From positions 7,836,863 through 7,900,862 of the forward strand of contig NZ_AP018288.1 in the NCBI RefSeq assembly GCF_002368335.1: a stretch of DNA of 64,000 bases, written 5' to 3'. Source of the stretch: Nostoc sp. NIES-4103 (GTDB lineage Bacteria; Cyanobacteriota; Cyanobacteriia; Cyanobacteriales; Nostocaceae). The notes under the pieces were generated by a model that was not told the DNA's origin, searched no databases, and was given only the letters and a program-made list of their open reading frames with translations. Shown here in pieces: positions 26,783 through 34,965 of the stretch. Positions within the stretch are counted from its first letter, which is position 1. The number at the start of each line of letters is the position of its first letter. The translations under genes were made by a program, and so were the position numbers.

Positions 26783-28795
26783 ATGGCTGTTGCAACCCAA
26801 TCCCTCGAAGAACTTTCCATTAACTCGATCCGCTTCTTGGCTATTGACGCCGTAGAAAAGGCAAAATCGGGACACCCAGGGCTGCCGATGGGCGCGGCTC
26901 CCATGGCTTTTGTACTATGGGATCGCTTTTTACGGTTTAATCCCAAAAATCCCAAGTGGTTTAACCGCGATCGCTTTATCCTGTCTGCCGGGCATGGCTC
27001 GATGTTGCAGTATGCCCTCCTCTACCTGTATGGTTACGACAGCGTGAGTATTGAGGACATTAAGCAATTCCGTCAGTGGGAATCTAAAACCCCCGGACAC
27101 CCCGAAAACTTCATGACCCCAGGTGTGGAAGTCACCACTGGCCCATTGGGACAAGGAATTGCCAATGGAGTCGGTATTGCGATCGCTGAAGCACATCTTG
27201 CTGCTAAATACAACAAACCTGATGCTCAGCTAGTTGACCACTACACCTACGTAATTTTAGGTGATGGTTGCAACATGGAAGGCGTTTCCGGTGAAGCTGC
27301 TTCTTTTGCTGGGCACTTGGGATTAGGCAAACTCATCGCTCTGTACGACGACAACCACATCTCCATCGACGGTTCTACAGATGTAGCATTCACCGAAGAT
27401 GTTTCCAAGCGCTTTGAAGCATACGGTTGGCATGTGCAACATGTGGAAGATGGTAACACCGACCTAGAAGCAATTGCCAAAGCCATTGAAGCAGCCAAAG
27501 CTGTCACCGATAAGCCTTCTTTCATCAAGGTGACAACCACTATCGGTTATGGTTCACCCAACAAAGCAAACACCGCCGGCGTTCACGGTGCAGCTTTAGG
27601 AACAGACGAAGTGGCCTTGACTCGCCAAAATTTGGGTTGGGAATACGAACCTTTTGTAATTCCCCAAGATGTCCTCAACCACACCGGCAAAGCAGTAGAA
27701 CGCGGTGCAGCCTACGAAGCCGACTGGAACAAAACCTACGCTGACTACAAAGCTAAGTATCCCCAAGAAGCAGCAGAATTTGAACGCTACATCAGCGGCA
27801 AACTGCCCGATGGTTGGGATAAAGTACTACCCACCTACACCCCCGAAGACAAAGCATTACCCACCCGCAAACACTCAGAAACCTGCTTGAACAAACTAGC
27901 AGCAGTTTTACCTGAACTCATTGGTGGTTCCGCTGACTTAACCCACTCCAACTTGACCGAACTCAAGGGTAAGGGCGACTTCCAAAAAGGACAATACCAA
28001 AACCCCAACATCCACTTTGGTGTGCGGGAACATGGTATGGGCGCAATTTGTAATGGTATTGCACTGCATAGTTCAGGATTAATTCCCTACGGTGCGACCT
28101 TCTTGATCTTCACAGATTACATGCGGGCTTCCATCCGCTTATCTGCATTGTCTCAAGCTGGGGTAATTTGGGTAATGACCCACGACTCCATTGGTCAAGG
28201 TGAAGACGGCCCCACCCACCAACCCATCGAAACACTGGCTTCTTTACGTGCTATTCCTAACTTGACAGTGATTCGCCCCGCAGACGGAACAGAAACTTCT
28301 GGCGCTTATAAAGTAGCCATTGAAAGAGCAAAGCAAAATGCTCCTACTTTGTTGGCATTCACCCGTCAAAATGTCCCCAACTTGGCAGGTACTTCCATTG
28401 AAGGTGTGACCAAGGGTGGTTACACAGTGCTGGATTGTGATGGTACACCAGAGTTGATCATCATTGCCACTGGTTCAGAAGTGAACCTCGCCGTCACCGC
28501 AGCCGAGAAACTCACAGCCGAAGGTAAGAAAGTCCGTGTTGTTTCCCTACCTGCGTGGGATTTATTTGAAGCACAGGATGCAGCTTACAAAGAGTCTGTA
28601 TTACCGAAAGCTGTTACTAAGCGGTTATCAGTTGAAGCTGGTGCAAGTTTCGGCTGGCACAAGTACGTCGGTACTGAAGGCGACACCGTTAGTATCGATC
28701 GGTTTGGTGCTTCCGCGCCAGGTGGTGTTTGTCTGGAGAAGTTTGGCTTTAGTGTTGACAATGTGTTAGCTAAAGCTAAGCAATTGTTGGGTTAA
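26783..28795 (+). CDS. tkt: Transketolase
   Basis: Thiamine-diphosphate enzyme that moves two-carbon units in the Calvin cycle and pentose phosphate pathway. At 670 residues it has standard length. Visible: SGHPGLPMGAAPMAFVLW, the GHGSMLQYALLYLYGYD block, the ThDP/Mg motif GDGCNMEGVSGEA, and in the Pyr domain VREHGMGAICNGIALH with the catalytic Glu. QGEDGPTHQPIETLASLRAIPN and the C-terminal ATGSEVNLAV complete it. A strong rho-independent terminator follows the stop at once. Confidence 0.96.
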   Translation: MAVATQSLEELSINSIRFLAIDAVEKAKSGHPGLPMGAAPMAFVLWDRFLRFNPKNPKWFNRDRFILSAGHGSMLQYALLYLYGYDSVSIEDIKQFRQWESKTPGHPENFMTPGVEVTTGPLGQGIANGVGIAIAEAHLAAKYNKPDAQLVDHYTYVILGDGCNMEGVSGEAASFAGHLGLGKLIALYDDNHISIDGSTDVAFTEDVSKRFEAYGWHVQHVEDGNTDLEAIAKAIEAAKAVTDKPSFIKVTTTIGYGSPNKANTAGVHGAALGTDEVALTRQNLGWEYEPFVIPQDVLNHTGKAVERGAAYEADWNKTYADYKAKYPQEAAEFERYISGKLPDGWDKVLPTYTPEDKALPTRKHSETCLNKLAAVLPELIGGSADLTHSNLTELKGKGDFQKGQYQNPNIHFGVREHGMGAICNGIALHSSGLIPYGATFLIFTDYMRASIRLSALSQAGVIWVMTHDSIGQGEDGPTHQPIETLASLRAIPNLTVIRPADGTETSGAYKVAIERAKQNAPTLLAFTRQNVPNLAGTSIEGVTKGGYTVLDCDGTPELIIIATGSEVNLAVTAAEKLTAEGKKVRVVSLPAWDLFEAQDAAYKESVLPKAVTKRLSVEAGASFGWHKYVGTEGDTVSIDRFGASAPGGVCLEKFGFSVDNVLAKAKQLLG

Positions 28796-28828
28796 TTAGC
28801 AACAGAATATTCTCTTAATTTGATTGTG

Positions 28829-28856
28829 GGGTGGGCTAGAAAGCCCGCCCTTTTTT
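28829..28856 (+). terminator. Rho-independent terminator of tkt
   Basis: Nine-pair stem GGGTGGGCT / AGCCCGCCC (one G-U pair) with an AGAA loop, followed by six T. It begins 34 bases after the tkt stop. Confidence 0.9.
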
Positions 28857-28881
28857 ATGCAGACAGATATTGTTTATAATT

Positions 28882-29005
28882 CAATACGGTTCAGTTAAGG
28901 CTAAAACTCTTTTTTAATGACAATTTTATTAACGAACCACAGAGGCGCAGAGTACGCAGAGACGGGAGAGGCAGAGAGGAACGAATGCTTAACTGAACTC
29001 TATTA
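28882..29005. mobile_element. 124-bp MITE-like element with 10-bp direct flank repeat
   Basis: Ends match as inverted repeats over 18 bp with three mismatches (CAATACGGTTCAGTTAAG versus TAATAGAGTTCAGTTAAG read inward). GTTTATAATT occurs on both sides (28872-28881 and 29006-29015), as expected for a target duplication. The core has the dispersed ACGAACCACAGAGGCGCAGAG repeat. It sits just upstream of the next small gene. Confidence 0.65.
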
Positions 29006-29047
29006 GTTTATAATTGGGGTAATTTAGTGAATCCTTGGGAGGAAGTT

Positions 29048-29323
29048 ATGCAAGAAATTTCAAGGGATAAAGAAGAACTCCTAGCCCGGATCACAAAAAT
29101 TGTAGAACATTTGATGAAAAAGGATACTAGCTATCAGTATTACCTAGATAAAAATAAAGCAATTCAAATAATATTTAAATATTTTTCAGAGAAAGTTTTT
29201 ATAGAAGAACTAAAAGCTATGTCTGATTTCAAATTAACAGGATTTGTTGAAGCAGATATGATGACTTTGCTATTGATTGAAGGGGAAGAGGATATAGATC
29301 TGAAAGCAACACCCTATGGTTAG
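29048..29323 (+). CDS. Small hypothetical protein
   Basis: 91 residues. ATG 29048 is chosen because GGAGGAAG lies directly before it; a GTG at 29027 would add seven residues. The protein is charged and mostly helical (DKEELLARITKIVEHLMKKD... NKAIQIIFKYFSEKVFIEEL), with no signal peptide, membrane segment or known motif. It is AT-rich like the AAA/protease genes 160 bases downstream, but the LexA-type promoter between them suggests a separate transcript. Function unknown. Confidence 0.55.
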   Translation: MQEISRDKEELLARITKIVEHLMKKDTSYQYYLDKNKAIQIIFKYFSEKVFIEELKAMSDFKLTGFVEADMMTLLLIEGEEDIDLKATPYG

Positions 29324-29408
29324 ATATGTTAAATTCCTGACCAGAAGAATGATTTTTGTTTTACATAATTTAATATAATGAGTAAGGACAACGCGATCGC
29401 GTTATGGT

Positions 29409-29445
29409 TTGCGTTAGCCTATATTTTTATAGTACAATAGTACTA
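29409..29445 (+). promoter_or_regulatory. Promoter overlapped by a perfect cyanobacterial LexA box
   Basis: AGTACAATAGTACT at 29431-29444 fits every position of the cyanobacterial LexA consensus RGTACNNNDGTWCB. It lies within the 16-bp palindrome TAGTACAATAGTACTA. A -35 (TTGCGT, 29409-29414) and a -10 (TACAAT, 29433-29438) with an 18-bp spacer place the box on the -10 element, so a bound repressor would block transcription. The AAA ATPase gene starts 38 bases further, after GAGAGG at 29473-29478. Confidence 0.65.
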
Positions 29446-29482
29446 AATTGATAAAAAGTTACTATTTATACTGAGAGGCAGT

Positions 29483-30505
29483 ATGAAAGCAGAGCTTCTC
29501 AAAAGATTTTTTAGAGCGATCGCTAGTTCAGATCAAGAGGCGATTGATAAGCTGACACACCTAGTCATTGAGGAAGAACGCAGTAAAGGACACACTCTTT
29601 TAGCTGACCAGTTAGAGAATATCACTAAAAAGAGCCAGAAAGAGAAGTCTACGGATCGCAGCAAACCTGCTTCTTCTCTTCGAGACGCTACGCGAACATT
29701 ACCAGAAAACTTAGACGCTTTAACAGAATTACCAACTAGTAAGCGATTTAATCTACCCTTAGTAACTATCATACCGAGGGAGAAACTACGGCATCACATG
29801 GTGTTGCCTGAAAATATTGAGAAACGTTTTCGTCGAATTGAACGCGAATATGCAGCAAGAGACAGGTTGGCTCATCATGGGCTACATTATAGACAAAAAA
29901 TTCTTTTATATGGGCCACCTGGTTGTGGAAAAACTCTAGGAGCAGAGCGTTTAGCTTGGAATACTGGTTTACCACTTCTGAAAGTGCGGTTTGATGCAAT
30001 GGTATCGTCTTTTTTAGGCGAAACTGCAAGCAATTTAAGAATTGTATTTGAAGATGCTGCAAAAAATCCATGTTTATTGTTTTTGGATGAATGTGACTCA
30101 ATTGCCAAGTCACGAGAAGATTATCAAGAAGTAGGAGAAATTAAGCGAGTAGTAAATACATTTTTGCAAATTTTGGATGAGTATCAACCTTCTTCTGGAC
30201 TTTTAGTAGCAGCAACCAACCTGAATAAATCTTTGGATACTGCCCTTTGGAGAAGATTTGATGACTTAATTGCAGTACCCAAACCAGGAAAACAGGAGCT
30301 AGAATTTATACTAAAGGAAACACTATCTGCAATTGAAATAGGATCTATCAATTGGTCAAGGATCATTGAGCAGATGGAAGGTTTTTCTGCGGCTCAAGCT
30401 GTGAGGGTTGCACAAGATGCGGCTAAACGAGCTATTCTTGAGCGGGAAGAGCTAGTGATTCAAGAACACTTAGAAGAAGCGATCGCAGAAATCCAAGTTT
30501 CCTAA
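29483..30505 (+). CDS. AAA-family ATPase paired with a subtilisin-like protease
   Basis: 340 residues. An N-terminal helical region of about 110 residues is polar and variable. A classical AAA domain follows, with Walker A GPPGCGKT (144-151), pore-loop-like SSFLGETASNLR, Walker B LLFLDECDS (D202, E203), sensor 1 VAATN and an Arg finger region LWRRFDD. It resembles the CDC48/FtsH ATPase module without a protease domain. The protease is supplied by the next gene, 28 bases downstream. The pair may form an ATP-driven protease or a conflict/defence module. A LexA-type promoter precedes it. Confidence 0.85.
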   Translation: MKAELLKRFFRAIASSDQEAIDKLTHLVIEEERSKGHTLLADQLENITKKSQKEKSTDRSKPASSLRDATRTLPENLDALTELPTSKRFNLPLVTIIPREKLRHHMVLPENIEKRFRRIEREYAARDRLAHHGLHYRQKILLYGPPGCGKTLGAERLAWNTGLPLLKVRFDAMVSSFLGETASNLRIVFEDAAKNPCLLFLDECDSIAKSREDYQEVGEIKRVVNTFLQILDEYQPSSGLLVAATNLNKSLDTALWRRFDDLIAVPKPGKQELEFILKETLSAIEIGSINWSRIIEQMEGFSAAQAVRVAQDAAKRAILEREELVIQEHLEEAIAEIQVS

Positions 30506-30533
30506 TATTAAATTTTGCTGTCTGGATAAGTAA

Positions 30534-33143
30534 ATGGTTGAAAGTTCTCAGGGTTTTCCACATATCCGGCTTAGGCTGACAACAGAAGGACGTGCTGCAT
30601 CGCCACCGGGAGGAGGAGGAAGAAAGAATCCCATAACACTCGTTAATCTGGGTAATCGCCAAGGACACGGAGGTAAACTCAAAACTTCTGTTGACTCCCT
30701 GATATTTGAATGGCAAGAAACTCAAGAAGAACGAGAGCAAGAAGGGAAGCCACCAATTAAATCTCGGCGGATTATCTTACAGATTGATCCTGATTCTTTT
30801 AATCCAGATGGATTGAAAGCATATGGCATTGAATTGATTGCTGATAGAGAAGATGGATACATTATCGGTGCATCAGCAGATTTAGAACTTAGTGAACTCC
30901 AAAAAAAGATAGAAAAATTTATTAATAGCCAGCCTCGTGCCAATACAGTAGCCCAAATATGGGACATCATTGATGGTCAAAAAAAGCCAGAATTGATTCT
31001 TTCCCCAAATTTATATACTGAGCTGTATGAGAACTGGCTACCTATAAAAGAAGAACAAATATATACTGTTGATGTAGGTGTAGCCTGTGTAGGCACTGAA
31101 ACAAAACTGCCTAACTATCCCAAACGACAACCTTATGATACTAATGAAAGTTTCACAAAAAAGGTTAATAATTGGATTCCCAAACGTCAAATAACAGAGA
31201 AAGAATGGGAAAAAATATCATGGGACAGGCAAGAGGAATTTGAGGAGCTTATTCAATTTTATAAAGGTAGTATTATCAAAGGTTTTCAAGATGAAGGAGG
31301 TGAGCTTGGTACAGTTCGTTTACCAGATAGTTTTTCGTGTCGAATTCAAATTACTGGAAAAGGCTTAAAAGATTTAGTTGAAAATTTTCCTTATATCTTT
31401 GAGATTAGTGAGCCAGATCAGTTTTTTGAAATGCTTAATCAAGAAGAATTACCTGATTCTAAGACTCACATTCTCCAACTAGAACCACCAGAATCTAATG
31501 CTCCTAAAGTATGCATTATAGACAGTGGAATACAAGAAATGCATTCTTTGCTAAAGGTAGCTATTGATTCACAAAATTCAACTTGTTGGGTTCCTGGTGA
31601 AATTGGTAGAACTCCTGATTATGTAAAAAATGGTGGACATGGAACGAGGGTAGCTGGTGCATTACTTTATCCGAGAACAATACCTCGTAGTGGTACATTA
31701 AAAGCTATTTGCTGGTTACAAAATGCTAGAGTGCTTGATGCCGAATGCTACCTACCTGTTCAAGTATTTCCACCCCAGTTATTAGAAGATATCGTGAAGT
31801 TTTATTATGTTTCAAAATCAACCAGAATTTTTAATCACTCTATAACTGGTCAATCTCCATGTCTTACTAGATATATGAGTGCGTGGGCATCTACTATTGA
31901 TAATTTAACATGGCAAAAAGATATTCTTGTAATTGTGGCAGCAGGTAATTTACCTATAGTTCCCTATCCTCAGAAACCAGTTACAAGATTATCTATAACC
32001 GAGCATCTTTCAGCAAATAGATTATACCCAGATTATTTGTTAGAAGATTCATGTAGAATAGCTAACCCTGCACAAAGTTTCCAAGCGTTAACTGTTGGTT
32101 CCATTGCTTCAAATTCTTATAATTCACCACCTTATTCTTCCATTGCACAAAAGGATCAACCCTCAGCTTTTTCATGTTCTGGATTAGGAATTTGGAATAC
32201 TATTAAACCGGAAGTAGTTGAATATGGTGGAGATTTAGTAAAAGATGAAGGTACACCTCCAACTATTACTACCCCTAAAGATGTTTGTCCCGAATTAGTC
32301 CGGTCAACTTTGTATGGTGGCCCAGCGGTTGCTGCTGACAATATTGGTACATCATTTGCAGCACCAAAAGTAAGTCATATTGCTGCGCGTTTAGCTGCTG
32401 AGTTACCAAATGAAAGTTGCCTTCTTTACCGTGCATTAATAGTACAATCAGCAAGATGGCCAGAATGGGCAATGGCAGATAATGTAAATAAATTGCACGT
32501 TATTCGTCAAATTGGTTACGGTCTTCCCAATATTGATCGTGCTTTGGGTAATGCTCCCAATCGAATAACTTTGATGACAACAGGAGAACGCCGTATTACC
32601 GCTAAACAAGCTCATGTTTACCAAGTCAAACTTCCAGAACAATTACGTTCTCAAGGGGAATCGCTAGAAATTCGCCTAGAAGTTACTTTGTCATACAAAG
32701 CACAACCGCACCGAACCCGTAGAAATCGCCGAAAATATCTTTCAACTTGGCTGGACTGGGACTGTAGTAAGAAAGGTGAAGATCCAAAGAGGTTTTTAGA
32801 AAGAATTTTAAAAGAGTATGATGCTCCAGAAGATGCTGAAAAGGGAGATAAAGGTTTCCAATGGACTCTTGGTAAAAGATCAAAAAATCACGGAAAAATT
32901 GAAGGTGTATCTAGAAGTGCAGGAACTCTTCAAAAAGATTGGGCTGTTGTGAATTCATTTGAACTCACAGAAGCATTTTCGATTGCAGTTGTTGGACATG
33001 AAGGTTGGAATAACGATCCAGAAGCTAGCGTTCCATATTCTCTGGTTGTGAGCTTTGAAGCTATACAAGCTGATATTCCAATTTATACGTCGTTTATCGA
33101 GGCTCAAGTTGAAACTGAGATTCAGCCGGAGGTACAAATTTAA
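30534..33143 (+). CDS. Subtilisin-like (S8) serine protease, partner of the AAA ATPase
   Basis: 869 residues, no signal peptide, so probably cytoplasmic, unlike most subtilases. A N-terminal region of about 310 residues has no known motif and begins with a glycine-rich patch (SPPGGGGRKN). The catalytic triad is complete: Asp330 (VCIIDSGIQ), His369 (GGHGTRVAG), Ser607 (IGTSFAAPKVS). The His-Ser gap is long at about 238 residues. The C-terminal 240 residues look beta-rich and could recognise substrate. The gene follows the AAA ATPase closely and shares its AT-rich composition. Substrate and trigger are unknown. Confidence 0.88.
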   Translation: MVESSQGFPHIRLRLTTEGRAASPPGGGGRKNPITLVNLGNRQGHGGKLKTSVDSLIFEWQETQEEREQEGKPPIKSRRIILQIDPDSFNPDGLKAYGIELIADREDGYIIGASADLELSELQKKIEKFINSQPRANTVAQIWDIIDGQKKPELILSPNLYTELYENWLPIKEEQIYTVDVGVACVGTETKLPNYPKRQPYDTNESFTKKVNNWIPKRQITEKEWEKISWDRQEEFEELIQFYKGSIIKGFQDEGGELGTVRLPDSFSCRIQITGKGLKDLVENFPYIFEISEPDQFFEMLNQEELPDSKTHILQLEPPESNAPKVCIIDSGIQEMHSLLKVAIDSQNSTCWVPGEIGRTPDYVKNGGHGTRVAGALLYPRTIPRSGTLKAICWLQNARVLDAECYLPVQVFPPQLLEDIVKFYYVSKSTRIFNHSITGQSPCLTRYMSAWASTIDNLTWQKDILVIVAAGNLPIVPYPQKPVTRLSITEHLSANRLYPDYLLEDSCRIANPAQSFQALTVGSIASNSYNSPPYSSIAQKDQPSAFSCSGLGIWNTIKPEVVEYGGDLVKDEGTPPTITTPKDVCPELVRSTLYGGPAVAADNIGTSFAAPKVSHIAARLAAELPNESCLLYRALIVQSARWPEWAMADNVNKLHVIRQIGYGLPNIDRALGNAPNRITLMTTGERRITAKQAHVYQVKLPEQLRSQGESLEIRLEVTLSYKAQPHRTRRNRRKYLSTWLDWDCSKKGEDPKRFLERILKEYDAPEDAEKGDKGFQWTLGKRSKNHGKIEGVSRSAGTLQKDWAVVNSFELTEAFSIAVVGHEGWNNDPEASVPYSLVVSFEAIQADIPIYTSFIEAQVETEIQPEVQI

Positions 33144-33189
33144 TCAATTAAAAGTAAGTGAAGCGATCGCCCCCTCGCACTTCCCCCTC

Positions 33190-34344
33190 TCACAACACAG
33201 CTACCCCTTTAATATAATTAGGGTCATGATGATCGCTAACAAAAGCTTGAGGCACATCTGCAAGAGATTGATAACGGTGGGTAATCCATGAACCAACAAT
33301 TATCTGCTTGGTTTCCAGCAATTCTAATGCCTTTTGATATGTTAGAGGTCGTCCCTTGGAATCAAAACCTCCCGATCCACCTGTAGCAGCCACTAAGGTC
33401 GGTTCCATAAACTGTAAGTTATTCAATACACTTAAATCGGTTCCTAGATGACCGTAGCCATAAAGCAAAATTGTCCCTTGTTTACGAATCAAACCAGGAA
33501 TAGACTTGAACACAGAACCAGCGCCGGACGCATCAATAATACACTCTACCCGTCGTCCGTTGGTTTTTTCTTCTATTACTTCAGCCAAATCTTCTGCAAA
33601 CGGATCAATTGTGATTGCACCAAACCGCGTTGCTAAATCTCGCCTTTGTGCATTTGGTTCACTCACTAACAGCAAGCCATCATATTTCAAGACATTTCGT
33701 AGATATTGGATAAACATAAATCCGGCTGGGCCACCGCCAAAAATCAGAATTGATCTGACGCGGCGTTCAATCTCCTCAGCACCAACTACATAACGACTGC
33801 GACAACGAACCAGTCTGTCCCACGCATGAATAATACAACTTAACGATTCTGTTAAAGCGGCTTCTACTCGATCCAAGTCGGAATTAATTCGTATCAGATT
33901 CACCGCAGGAAGTGCTATATATTCAGCCAAACCTCCCGGTAAACCAGTGATACCATGCTCACCGTAAAATTCACATTGGTGTGAATCCCCAGTCACGCAG
34001 TATTCACAAAGCTGTTTCTTCCTATTACTAACGCAGTTCAATCCTTGATCTATAACTACGCGATCGCCTACTTGTAAATCTTCAACTTCTTTTCCTACCT
34101 CTGCAACTTCCCCAACAATCTCATGACCGAGAATCTGCGGTTGTTCTACCAAGGGGATAGGCTGACCTCGTTTATCTGTGTTGTAGTTAGCTTCTCCTGA
34201 AAAAATATGAAAGTCTGAACCACATAATCCTACTGCTTTTACTTTTACTAAAACATTGTGTGCGTTTACCTTTGGTATAGGGAATTCCTTTAATTCCAGC
34301 TTGGCAATATCGCTCAATAATATTGCTTGCATTGTTGATGTCAT
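33190..34344 (-). CDS. Zinc-dependent alcohol dehydrogenase family protein (MDR)
   Basis: 384 residues from ATG 34344; ATG 34332 is also possible. Medium-chain dehydrogenase with catalytic-zinc ligands in GLCGSDFH and GHEIVGEVAEVG, and a structural-zinc loop (C-x-N...LCEYC...DSHQC). The nucleotide-binding stretch is ILIFGGGPAGFMFIQYL. The variant GGGPAG and the polyol-dehydrogenase-like C-terminus suggest a sugar-alcohol or threonine-type substrate, not ethanol. It is convergent with the protease gene, only 46 bases apart, and has no operon partner. Confidence 0.82.
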   Translation of the reverse strand: MTSTMQAILLSDIAKLELKEFPIPKVNAHNVLVKVKAVGLCGSDFHIFSGEANYNTDKRGQPIPLVEQPQILGHEIVGEVAEVGKEVEDLQVGDRVVIDQGLNCVSNRKKQLCEYCVTGDSHQCEFYGEHGITGLPGGLAEYIALPAVNLIRINSDLDRVEAALTESLSCIIHAWDRLVRCRSRYVVGAEEIERRVRSILIFGGGPAGFMFIQYLRNVLKYDGLLLVSEPNAQRRDLATRFGAITIDPFAEDLAEVIEEKTNGRRVECIIDASGAGSVFKSIPGLIRKQGTILLYGYGHLGTDLSVLNNLQFMEPTLVAATGGSGGFDSKGRPLTYQKALELLETKQIIVGSWITHRYQSLADVPQAFVSDHHDPNYIKGVAVL

Positions 34345-34456
34345 ATGTATAAGAGGTTGTTTATTAGGCAAACTTAAGTTGATAGAATTGAATATCTAAC
34401 CGATTTAAGGATAAAATTAATACTATAATAACCCTAAATTTTTCATAAAATTCTTT

Positions 34457-34541
34457 CTTTGTGTCCTTTGTGCCTTTGTGGTTCGTTCCTTTGAAATATT
34501 TTTTTTACGAACCGCCAAGACGCAGAGAACGCAGAGAGAAT
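34457..34541. repeat. Inverted pair of the ACGAACC...CGCAGAG dispersed repeat
   Basis: GTGTCCTTTGTGCCTTTGTGGTTCGT and, in opposite sense after a short T-rich spacer, ACGAACCGCCAAGACGCAGAG. The right arm ends exactly where the Uma2 remnant begins, as if the element replaced the rest of that gene. Confidence 0.55.
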
Positions 34542-34667
34542 ATGGAATTACCTTGGTTGCGGTGGTGGGATAATCAAGGGAATTTGCTACAAACAGGATG
34601 GGAGCGATCGCAACCCCTAGCTGCAAAGTTAAAAGAATTGGGTGTAAAGCCTGACGATTTGGTATAG
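34542..34667 (+). pseudogene. C-terminal remnant of an Uma2-family nuclease gene
   Basis: 41 codons starting at an ATG next to a repeat. The sequence LPWLRWWDNQGNLLQTG followed by RSQPLAAKLKELGVKPDDL is the usual tail of cyanobacterial Uma2 (DUF820) proteins. The PD-(D/E)XK nuclease core is gone. Most likely a gene relic, not a functional peptide. A full-length Uma2 gene is at 59361-59984. Confidence 0.6.
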
Positions 34668-34726
34668 TTATGAGTCTGGCAAGATGCCCAACTTATAAAA
34701 CCATAAATCAAGCAGTCAGATTGTGC

Positions 34727-34827
34727 TATAATCACGCACCTTCAATTTTTGTCGGCGCATTGCGCTGGGCGACAACGCACCCTATGTTAAAAAACCCCGT
34801 TCTAATCTAAATTAAAACGGGGTTTTT
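34727..34827 (+). ncRNA. Candidate small RNA ending in a strong terminator
   Basis: A perfect -10 TATAAT (34727-34732), no clear -35. About 90 bases then follow with a hairpin around GCGCATTGCGC (closing pairs GTCG/CGAC). A 12-pair terminator stem AAAAACCCCGTT / AACGGGGTTTTT ends the segment (34790-34827). The terminator may instead be a bidirectional one for neighbouring transcripts. Part of the sequence (GACAACGCACCCTAT) resembles a dispersed repeat. Confidence 0.35.
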
Positions 34828-34870
34828 CTGATGAAAATCTTAATTCTCAGGTATTGCAATTACAGATAAG

Positions 34871-34955
34871 CTAAAACACATCTAAATTGCATAGCCACTC
34901 ATCAGCTTAGTTTCTCGATGACAGTCATACAGTCAACTTTTATGTAGAACAGCTG
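34871..34955. repeat. Dispersed repeat with CTAAAACACAT and AACAGCTGA ends, copy 1
   Basis: Begins CTAAAACACATCTAAATTGC and ends CAACTTTTATGTAGAACAGCTGA, with GATGACAGTCAT between. The same three blocks recur in order at 61630-61745, where the middle is longer. Confidence 0.5.
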
Positions 34956-34965
34956 ATCTTTGGCA

